Assembly: GCF_005239225.2 (NCBI RefSeq)
Contig: NC_133295.1
Coordinates: 4,836,001-4,900,000, forward strand
DNA length: 64,000 nucleotides
DNA from: Populus alba
Taxonomy: Eukaryota > Streptophyta > Magnoliopsida > Malpighiales > Salicaceae
Direction: 5' to 3'
Position numbers and translations under genes: made by a program
Part shown: positions 56,301 through 64,000 of the stretch, piece after piece
How the letters are laid out: every line of letters starts with the position of its first letter
How positions within the stretch are numbered: position 1 is the stretch's first letter
The notes under the pieces: generated by a model
Database searches by the model: none
Seen by the model: only the letters and a program-made list of their open reading frames with translations
What the model was told of the DNA's origin: nothing

Positions 56301-58160
56301 ACCATGCTTCCTCCTAGATCATTATCTTCTCGACGAGGTACCCTCCACCCTTTATCTAATTTTGCTTCTTATGCTCATATATATATATCATCGTAGTTTT
56401 ATTACAAGTCTTTTTGCCCATAGTGAACCAATATTGTTTGCACAGGCTGAATCTGACCCCCAATAGAGGGATGTTATGCAAGTTGAATTAACAGCCCTTG
56501 AACAGAACCATACATGGACTTTATGTCTCTTGCTAGCAGGAAAATGAGCCATTGGGAGCAAATGGTTATATAAGCTTAAAAACCATTATGATGGCATGAT
56601 TGACTGATTCAAAGCTTGCCTAATCGCCAAGGGTTACACGCAAATGGAAGGTCTTGATTATACAAACGCCTTCTCACCTGTAGCCAAATTAGTAACCCTC
56701 AAATGCTTACTTGATGTTGCTGCAGTCCGTAAATAGCCCTTGCACCAACTCGACATCCAGAATGTCTTTCTTTATGATGATTTGGATGAAGAGGTTTATA
56801 TGCAACCTCCCCCTAGCCTTCGTCAACAAAGGGCGAATATGGTGTATCAACTTAAGAAGTCCATATATGGCTTAAAGCAAGCATCATGTTGGTTCTTTAA
56901 ATTTTCAACAACCATCAAAAGAGCTAGATTTCAATAATCCAAAGCAGACTATTCCTTGTTTACTAAGGTACGAGGTGTTTTTTTTTTTTTTACAATACTA
57001 TTACTTTATGTTGATGATATATTCATCATAGGAAATGGCAATGCCACAGTTGAAGAGCTTAAGAGATTCCTTAATAATAATTTTCGGATCAAAGATTGAG
57101 GCCATCTTAAGTACTTCCTTGGAATTGAAGTTGTCTACTCCAAGTAAAGTATTGTTATTTCCCAACGTAAATACACTCTAGATATACTTAAGGATGCAGG
57201 TATGATTGGGGGAAAACCAACTAATATTCCAATAGGAATAAAAACCAATGACTCACCTTTCATAGGTGAACTACTCAAAGCCAACATATAAATGTCTCGT
57301 TGGTCATCTTCTATAACTCATCATCATAAGTCAAGACATCACCTTCTCAGTCTACGTTTTTAGCCAATTCATGCAGCATCCAAGGAAAACCCACCTAGAT
57401 ACAACTCACCGTGTCTTGTGTTACTTGAAGCAAGCACAATGCTAAGGCATTTTATTCCCATCATATAAAATGTAGTTGAAAGGGTATTGTGATGCTGATT
57501 GGGCAAGTTACCCAACAATCAAACGATCGATTATTGGCTTCTATGTTTTTCTTGAAGGAGCACTCATATCTTGGAAGAGCAAGAAACAATCGTTTATGTC
57601 ATGTTCTTCAGTAGAATTAGAATACAAATCCATGGCATCACTTACTTGTGAATTAGTTTGGCTCTAACACCTTTTACATGACTTGCAGATGACACACTTA
57701 TAGCCAACCCTCTTATACTATGGCAATCAAGCTGCTCTAAACATCATATCCAACCTTGTATTCCATGAATACACAAAAACACATTAAGATTGACTGTACA
57801 ATCAGGCTTAATCAAGATAACTCATGTTTCTTTAGTTTGGCATATAGCAGATATTTTCACAAAACCACTTGGTAGCTTATTATTTCATACACTACTTCAT
57901 AAGCTAGGAACTTTGGTCATCTATGCTTCAGCTTGAGGAGGCGTCTTAGAATTTCAAAATCAACAACAACTAAAACTTGATTTGTGGATCGTATCTTAGT
58001 AATTGAGTCATATTGTAATTACTATAATTTAGTCCTATATAAGATGGTACCTTTTTCTATATAAGCCATGTGAATGAGTTGTACAAAACATACTAAACAA
58101 ATAAGATGGAATATATACTCTGGCTCTTTCTCTTTATTATTATTTCCGTTGTTTTCTCTA
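53359..58160 (+). mobile_element. Old, structurally complete copia element with TSD CCTAT
   Basis: The left LTR (53359-53598) and right LTR (57944-58160) share GAATCAACAACAA.TAAA.TTGA, ATAAGCCATGT.TATGAGTTG and TTGTACAAAACATA. CCTAT lies at 53354-53358 and 58161-58165. TGGTATCAGAACA follows the left LTR at 53599, a slightly mutated initiator-Met-tRNA primer site, and a GAGGAGGC polypurine tract precedes the right LTR. LTRs differ by many substitutions and small indels, so this copy is far older than the one at 36485-41370. Confidence 0.85.
53661..57930 (+). pseudogene. Copia gag-pol remains
   Basis: Gag begins near the ATG at 53661. Recognisable pieces in order are gag (EGGNHTTWSHAMMMSLEAKN, 53690-54016), the pre-integrase/protease zone (VNLLSVSKLTCDLNCIITFH, 54815-55063), integrase (CSITPQQNEIIERKYHHLLN and VFGYLCYATN, 55484-55852), reverse transcriptase (HQLDIQNVFLYDDLDEEVYM and SIYGLKQAS, 56740-56937, with an LYVDDIFI-like catalytic block near 57005) and RNase H (GYCDADWASYPTIKRS, 57476-57667). 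Many stops and shifts separate them. It is non-functional. Confidence 0.9.
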
Positions 58161-58165
58161 CCTAT

Positions 58166-58391
58166 TTTGGCTAAACTCAAGGTACATTAGCTAGACCATG
58201 ATAGTCTACTCGTGGGAATTACCTGCAGCCATTCTGTTTTATTTATTTATTTATTTATTATTATAGCTCTATATTATAAAATGGAATATATACTATGTTC
58301 GGTATTATTTTTTTCAATCATAATTCAGGGGGAAAGGAAATGTTTTCAAATATTGTAACAGAACTGACTGCACTCTCCGGATCCCGATCAT
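58166..58391. other. 3' flank of the FKBP17 gene
   Basis: Contains a (TTTA)n run near 58239-58258; otherwise it is probably the 3' UTR and terminator region of the minus-strand immunophilin gene. Confidence 0.45.
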
Positions 58392-59832
58392 TTAAGCTGG
58401 TGCAATAGAAACTCTCTCAACCTCAATAACATACTCAAGAGTTGCAAATGGTGGAATCTGCACACCGGTGCCTAAATCTGCACCATTCTCTCTAAAACCT
58501 AAATTAGGAGGGACTATAACTCTCCTTTTGCCTCCAGCCTTCATTGATCTCAGTACATATTCTACCCCTTCACACATTCCCTTGCTATAGGGCCTTGACC
58601 CCATTACTAAAGCCAATGGTTTCCTGTCACCGCCAAATGTGTCCACAAACACTTCTCCACTGCCTTCAATTTTCCCCTTGAGATCAATCACCACCAAGTC
58701 CCCTGGCTTTGGAGAGGCTCCGCCTCCTACTCTCAACTCATAGTACCTGTTATAATAACAAGTGCAATGAGTTTCAGGATAAGAACATATTTCATGGGGG
58801 TCTCATGGAGTGTGGAAACAATTACCTTATGCCATTAGGTAACGCTACCTCTTCCTCTATATCAACATTTCTGTACAAGACTGAATCTTGTTAGTAGCAG
58901 CATGGTTTCAAGACTGATTACAAATGGTGGGGCTTTCTAATTATTAAGGAATCTTAGCAGTATAAAAATGACACACACACTGGCATGTCATCGTGTCAAA
59001 TCTTTCAAAGTGGTGGTGGTGTCAAAACTGTTTAGAATTAATGGTGGCAGAGTTTTCTTTTTAGATGGCAATCACGGTCAATATTTCTGAAAATGTTGTA
59101 CCTATAATGCTCTGATTTCACCAATTCTCAAAGCACTAAAATTACCCTGCTTGCTGGATTCATGTTGCTGAATAAATACCCACTGTAATTTAGTGTACTT
59201 GTAGTTGCTGCATTCTGTCATCCAACATTCAGTTCATTATGGTCGCAATGGAGGTTTTCAATTACAATTTGTAACATCGAGCCAGTAAACAAGGGGGTTA
59301 ATGCTTATTCATTTCTCAGTGAAATTCAAACAACTCTGCAAGACTGCAACTCAATGAACATTTAATTTAATTTATGAACCTATAATAATTTTCAACGGAC
59401 AATCGAGGAAAGCAATATGAACAAGGTCGATTGATCGAAAAGTTATGGTACAGACCTTGTATTTGCTTCTTGTTGGGAGACTTCGATGCGGGTCTTGATT
59501 TGTTCTGAAACCACACCGACTGCAAGAAAGGCTGCCCATGCTAGGCCAGCACCGAGGCCGAACCGCCTAGTTAATGTGGAAGCTATCCAGTCAGTGGTTT
59601 CAACTTTGGTACCAGAATTGCCAGCAGGTTTAGCAGGCTTCTGCTGTTGCACTCTAACCGAGGCTGGTAGCTGTGGTTGCTCAGATGAACTGCTGCTTAG
59701 CTGTGGAGATGGGTTTGGCTGCGAGGGTGGGATAGGTGGGGTGGGAGGCGGAGGTGTTTGTGATGATGAAGAAAAGTTAGTTCTTGTTAATGGATGGGAG
59801 AGAAATGGTGGAGACCCAAAGAAGGTAGCCAT
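58392..59832 (-). CDS. FKBP17-2: FKBP17-type plastid peptidyl-prolyl isomerase
   Basis: Three exons on the minus strand, 59832-59456, 58870-58826 and 58746-58392, total 777 bases and give 258 aa. All junctions have GT/AG ends (donors GTCTGT and GTAATT) and keep frame. Residues 1-60 are Ser/Thr/Pro-rich, as in a chloroplast transit peptide. A twin-Arg motif with hydrophobic stretch (LTRRFGLGAGLAWAAFLAVG) follows, then SEQIKTRIEVSQ, and an FKBP domain from about residue 145 (LPNGIRYYELRVGGGASPKP to EYVIEVERVSIAPA). The FKBP domain has VFVDTFGG and YVLRSMKAGGKRRVIVPP. FKBP17s are plastid proteins linked to thylakoid photosystem work (family knowledge). The isoform name rests on remembered similarity to Arabidopsis FKBP17-2. 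The upstream ATG at 59901 lies inside the likely TATA box, which supports the start at 59832. Confidence 0.88.
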
Positions 59833-59902
59833 CTTTTTAGGCTGCAAGATAGTTTCTTGGTTAAGATGTTGAGATGGCAGAAAAAAAGCGATTCTTTGCA
59901 AG

Positions 59903-59910
59903 TATAAATA
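59903..59910 (-). promoter_or_regulatory. Candidate TATA element of FKBP17
   Basis: TATTTATA on the minus strand lies about 75 bases before the chosen start codon, with a leader of ~40-45 bases expected. Confidence 0.4.
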
Positions 59911-60643
59911 TTTGGTCCTACCCTATCCTTTTATGTGATAGAATTTAAATGGTGGATCTCTCTCTCTTTCAGTGCTGCCATTTAAATTTATTATAATCCA
60001 TAGAGTTTCCCAAAGGTTCTGATAAGATCCCCCTCGTGCCATAACTAATATTTTGAAAAATATTTTTAAAAAAATTATTTTAATGTATTAAAAAAAAAAA
60101 AAAAAAAAAACAGTAAAGTCAAACACCCTGAAAGCTCAAAGGAAATCCCAGCCTTCTCTTTTCACTTTTGCATGCCTGCTCTCATTTTTCAAATTTCTCC
60201 TAAAAGCTCCATTCACAAGTCTTTCGAATCATAAAACATTTAGAACTCCATTTTTCTGTAATCACGATCTTTCAGAAATTTAAATGGATTTAGGTAATAT
60301 TCACACACAAAAACCAATTCCTTCATGATCAACAGCATCACACTAGTTATTGCCTCCTGATAGAAGTGCCTGTAGTTCATGGCTGGTTATGATCCCATGC
60401 TTTAAACCAGTCCTATTCCATTCAAATATCCAGAAACTAGAGAAAATTAACAGCAACAGTTGCAGGTTAGAAATTAGAAATGGAAAAATGATTAGTATCA
60501 TTTAAGGCCATCAATCAATCCCTCCAATTCTTTCCTCCCGAGCCTCCTTCCACCTGAATCAGCTTCCTTGCACCTTGTCACAAGGTAAACAATCACCCAA
60601 GCACTGTGAAGTAGACTGCGAAAATCGACTGCAAAATCGAAGC
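59911..60643. other. Intergenic region between FKBP17 and membrane-protein gene
   Basis: Holds a decayed MITE-like piece near 60040-60130 with a 20-base poly-A run, and probably the promoter of FKBP17 and the 3' UTR of the next gene (60480-60643). No further gene is seen. Confidence 0.5.
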
Positions 60644-61635
60644 TCAGCCTTCTCCGAGAACCCGACTGAGATGATATATTGCAGCTGTCCCTTCAACAAT
60701 CACATGTTCATAACATTTAATCAGAACTGCCTGATGCCACATTCTTGATATCAAATCATAACCTTCCTTCATAATCTCAAAACCAGTCCTCCGGGAAGAA
60801 TCGATCGTGATCCAGCAATCCAACGCCATTACCAACACCACCATCTCATCCAAAGCCCACCAAAGAAGGAAATACATCGGCATGTACCTCTCGAGCCCGA
60901 AAAACCATGGAAACACAATCGAAAACGGTATCAGCTTCAGCCATATAAAAAGCTTAAAAAGAAAATACCGATCATAAATCCGAGGAACAAACAACAAACC
61001 AATCCCATGACTTTCAGCATTTCTTACAGCCCATCTCAAACAGAAAAACCAAGTTAGCTTCTTAACCCCAACCTTAGCCCCAACCCAGACAACCTCTGAA
61101 ATGCAAGAATCATGTCTTCCTAACAAATCATTAGCCACAACAACAAAAACAATCCCTGAAATACAAGAATATAAGACGGTAAATCCTACGATCGTTAGGA
61201 GATAATAACCAGGCACGAAAAGGGTAATAAAAAACCGCAAATTCATATGCTGCTGTGAAAACCCATTTTCCTCATCATCTCCTCCTTTGCTCTCATCATC
61301 ATCATCATCATCATTTCCATTATCTTCAAAACCTAAAGCATTCTTCTCGGCATCAAATTCAATTCCAGAATGTATGATTTCAGGGAGCTCAACTCCATCA
61401 TCAAATTCAATGTTTTGGAGAATGACGGAACTACCATTGGAAGGGAGAGTGAAGAGGGAGAAAGAGTCGGCATTGTCTTTCCCGGTAAAGGGGTCGTCAC
61501 GGTCGAAGGTGGGGCGGAGGGGATGAAGGCGATGGTAATTGCGGTCAGCAAGGTCGAGGCGGGAGAAAAAGGAATCTGTGTATTCTTGCCAAGCAATCTG
61601 TGTATTCCCCTTCCCTTGCCTTCCATTGTTATCAT
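60644..61635 (-). CDS. Plant-specific multi-pass membrane protein, N-terminal frame break
   Basis: A minus-strand frame is open from 61639 to the stop at 60644 (331 codons). From about 61246 it shows membrane segments (FFITLFVPGYYLLTIVGFTV, SGIVFVVVAND, FIWLKLIPFSIVFPWFFG and MPMYFLLWWALDEMVVLVM) and ends HLSRVLGEG. The N-terminal third is soluble: TQIAWQEYTDSFFSRLDLAD, then an acidic poly-Asp run coded by the (CAT)n at 61296-61312. No ATG exists in that frame before 61246, but an ATG in the next frame at 61635 (or 61626) reads MEGKGRG up to a C4 run at 61607-61610. One extra base there would join both frames. A TATA at 61703-61710 leaves no room for an upstream exon. I do not recognise its function. 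Confidence 0.7.
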
Positions 61636-61702
61636 CTTCTTATTCCTTACAGTCTCTATTGGTTATATTACATTCAAGTGATCTTCATCACAACTGATTG
61701 CT

Positions 61703-61710
61703 CTATATAG
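61703..61710 (-). promoter_or_regulatory. TATA box of the membrane-protein gene
   Basis: CTATATAG on the minus strand lies about 68 bases before the ATG at 61635, a spacing that places the transcription start close to the first coding bases. Confidence 0.5.
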
Positions 61711-62544
61711 TAAAAGGTTTTAGACATTGAATGGATTTGAGGGAGTTGAAAAGATGGTAGGGTTAGAGCTAGGGCGTTAGCGTTTGAGATAATTTAGTGT
61801 TGTTTTTGTGATGATGAGAAGGGATGGCAATGAAGAGGCTTATTAAACAGTATCTCTTTCGTTGCAGGGAGGCGCAAATCCAGAACGTGGTGTTTGGGAG
61901 GGCCGAAACGTAACGTTATCAATTTGCGGTGGCATTGCTTTAGAACTTAATTAAAAAGTCTCCAGAAAAAAGGTGAATTTTGGAAGTTTCGTGCCCTTTG
62001 GGGGTTACCAGCATCAGGAAATAGCTTTCCTTTGCAACAGTGCGATCTTGCCGCCGCCACCTCCTTTACCTCGACAAATACCCATGTTTTCTACATGTGA
62101 AAAAGGGTGGGGTTAGTCCCCGAGTTTTGCTTGGGACCCAGTGAGTTGGAGCATTGCCCTTTGCTGCCTGCTCTTCGCAGCAGCAGCTGCACAAAGCTGA
62201 CGACATTTTAGATCTTGCCTCAGTTTCCATGGCTAAAACAAAAATGGTTTACAAACTATGTTGTTGCTTCTCCAGTTCATATGTGACAATTTTTACAAAG
62301 AAATATACAACCTTGAGAACGGCCGAACAAGAAAATAAAACAAGGGAACAGAAAAAGAACCACAAACATCTCAAATCAAAGCATATGTCTGGTCTTCGAC
62401 CAATCTCTCTCTCTCTTTCTTGTCCCAAGCAGTCGGCAATTTGCCTCCATATTTAGGCAATCCAATGAATTTAATGTTCAGTTTAGGCACCAACTTGCTC
62501 TGCTAACCTGCCTGGTCTTCAGCTCCTTGCGACAGCGGTCCCTT
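61711..62544. other. Intergenic region and kinase 3' UTR
   Basis: Holds the upstream region of the membrane-protein gene and the 3' UTR of the kinase gene (roughly 62350-62544). A CT-rich run near 62405-62418 is present. The open frame on the plus strand at 62154-62456 has no recognisable domain and lies antisense to this UTR; it is probably not a gene. Confidence 0.5.
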
Positions 62545-63562
62545 CTAATGCCCACTTCTCAACTGTGCATTTGGTCTGGGCACTTGTGGACCAGTTATAG
62601 GCTTCTGCAATAGCTTCAGCGCAGCCATGATTTCTGCAAATGTTGGCCTCAATCTTGGATCTCTACAGTTTCAAGGAATGTATAACGTCAATTTTATGTT
62701 GATTCACTTCACGAAACAGATAAAGAACACATTTAAAGTAAAATTACATGCACTGACATGATACATAGCAGCGAGAATTTGATCTATATGATATGTTCAC
62801 AAGCTCTAACATGTAACTAGCTGTGTTACTTTCACAAAACGCATGGTAGTGATAACATCTATTCTTTCACGTGCATGGATTGAATTAATTCCTTTGGAGA
62901 TACCAGTGGCAAGTCAGTGATCAAAATGCAATCTCTACAGATGAGGTCGCTGCTTCAGACACAAGGACCCAGACTCGACACCTGATAATTTCTAAGAGAT
63001 GTTTTACTTCTTTTTTTAGGTTCAAATATGAAAGGGGGAGAATGGGCCTTTAAAAATCATCACAATATGTTCAGTGAAGCCACCAGTTTCATTAGCATTA
63101 GTACAGCTTCCATAGGTAGAAACTGTTTATACTCTAGCTTAACTCAACCAGAAATATAAAGCAATGAATGTTTCCAAACTATGGTAACAAACTGAGATGA
63201 AGAAATCAGGTATATATAAAACAGTGAGGATAAAAGGACCCAAATACTCACGTCTGCCAGCACTTCCTAATTATATCTGCAATTGCAGGATCCATATCAT
63301 TTGGAATGTCTAGACTGCGATGTTGAAATCCAACCGCACCAACAACTTGCATTGGGTTCATTCCACCCCATGGTTGTTGCAAAGTAGAGAGCTCCCATAA
63401 TATAACACCGAAACTATAAACATCGCACCTGCATGTTGATTCTTGCATCAATATAATCATAAAATGAAAAGTTTCTGAGGTTTCTGAAAGAATATTAGAA
63501 ATATCCGCATACTTTTCGTCTGAAGGTTCATTTCTTAGCACTTCTGGGGCCATCCACTCTGC
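62545..63562 (-). CDS. Raf-like protein kinase (CTR1/EDR1 type), 3' end only
   Basis: Three minus-strand exons are visible: 63562-63513 (after a TTTAG acceptor), 63428-63252 and 62662-62545, with GT/AG introns of 84 and 589 bases and matching phases. They encode the C-lobe of a Ser/Thr kinase: [16 protein letters not shown] (P+1 loop and APE motif), [20 protein letters not shown] (subdomain IX), [28 protein letters not shown], and in the last exon [20 protein letters not shown] (subdomain XI with invariant Arg) before the stop. The motif style is that of Raf-like group B MAPKKKs such as CTR1 and EDR1, which act in ethylene and defence signalling (family knowledge). The N-lobe, catalytic loop and regulatory domain lie beyond the window. 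Confidence 0.9.
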
Positions 63563-64000
63563 CTAAAGAGTCATATAAGAGGAATTTAAATTTTAACAAG
63601 TAATAAATCTAGTAAGAAAACATGAACAAGATGATTATTCAAGGAAATAAGAAACCAGATTACAAACTAAATATTGGTATATGTAAATGACATAGCAGAT
63701 GAGCTTTTTTATATTTTTATATTAAAAAAAATTTGACTCGGCCCACGACATAGCGTGGACCACCTATCTAGTGCAACTAGCCAATCACCTACTGTTGCAT
63801 GGGTGGTGCATGTTTTTTTTTTTTTTCATTTTTCATAAAAGTAAACATTTGCGTAAAATATAACAAATAATTTCTAAAGCAACATAATATTTATCAAAAC
63901 TAATGTTATAATATTTCCCAAAATTTGGTAAGATTTTATTATATTAATCATCTAGTACACAATCTTTTAGAAATTCATATGATTATTTCTTTTTATTTAT
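63563..64000 (-). other. Kinase intron, running off the window
   Basis: The acceptor at 63563-63564 is followed upstream by an A/T-rich intron. A GC-richer patch at 63732-63800 (GACTCGGCCCACGACATAGC, CCACC and ATGCATGGGTGGTGC-like phrases) looks like a small transposon remnant inserted in the intron. No other exon of the kinase is recognised before 64000. Confidence 0.6.

Noticed and set aside
59486..59872. 128-codon plus-strand frame rich in Cys and Gly
   Set aside because: It is the antisense shadow of FKBP17 exon 1; the minus-strand protein is clearly recognisable.
61370..61681. 103-codon plus-strand frame opposite the membrane-protein gene
   Set aside because: Antisense shadow of the acidic N-terminal region; no domain and no promoter.
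62154..62456. 100-codon plus-strand frame with Ser/Lys-rich sequence
   Set aside because: No recognisable domain, lies antisense to the kinase 3' UTR and lacks splice or promoter support.
1..64000. Intact virus or endogenous pararetrovirus copy
   Set aside because: All reverse-transcriptase and integrase remnants have Ty3/gypsy or Ty1/copia domain order with LTRs; no envelope, movement or pararetroviral coat features were seen.

Overview
This window looks like nuclear DNA of a woody rosid, most likely Populus or Salix. The inference rests on AT-rich intergenic DNA, plant-type introns, a Cf-9-type receptor-like protein, the plastid immunophilin FKBP17, and a recurring ~150-200 bp AT-rich MITE-like family that I associate with poplar. 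It is a gene-poor, retrotransposon-rich stretch with host genes at both ends and one in the middle. I find no tRNA, rRNA or CRISPR.

Layout. 1-5.8 kb: AT-rich intergenic DNA with MITE-like copies and a diverged 364-bp tandem duplication. 5.8-6.5 kb: an intact intronless calmodulin-like gene (CML26/27 type). 7.1-17.3 kb: the 3' half of a decayed Ty3/gypsy element of the Tat/Ogre/Retand type (integrase remnant, long 3' UTR, antisense coiled-coil ORF, higher-order minisatellite, long LTR), interrupted by a 1.8-kb solo LTR with a perfect target-site duplication (TSD). 18.2-20.7 kb: an intact receptor-like protein (RLP) gene on the minus strand, followed upstream to 33.7 kb by decayed tandem copies of its 5' flank and N-terminus plus one LRR scrap. 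Those remnants are broken up by a TRIM element, two long gypsy LTRs with a partial ORF1, and a MULE-like scrap.

33.7-48.6 kb: a three-level nest. An Ogre-like gypsy element on the minus strand (ORF1, gag, PRO, intron, RT) is split by a 2.4-kb LTR-type element (TSD AGTTT), which is split in turn by a young Ty1/copia element (TSD GTAAC) whose two LTRs differ only by two repeat-number changes. 48.6-52.9 kb: a plus-strand Tat-type 5' LTR, primer-binding site and truncated gag. 53.4-58.2 kb: an old but structurally complete copia element (TSD CCTAT).

58.4-64 kb: three host genes in a row on the minus strand: FKBP17-type immunophilin (3 exons, 258 aa), a plant membrane protein whose N-terminal frame is broken by an apparent 1-bp loss in a C/G run, and the 3' end of a CTR1/EDR1-like Raf-type protein kinase that runs off the window.

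The intact genes form no shared pathway; RLP (cell-surface perception), CML (calcium signalling) and Raf-like kinase are all signalling genes, but their adjacency is probably chance. I saw no clearly new biological system. The most informative structures are the Ogre-type intron, the 36/59-bp alternating minisatellite in a retrotransposon 3' UTR, the duplicated primer-binding motif in two LTR families, and the eroded RLP array. In this text 'Tat-A' and 'Tat-B' are my own working names for the two long-LTR gypsy families.
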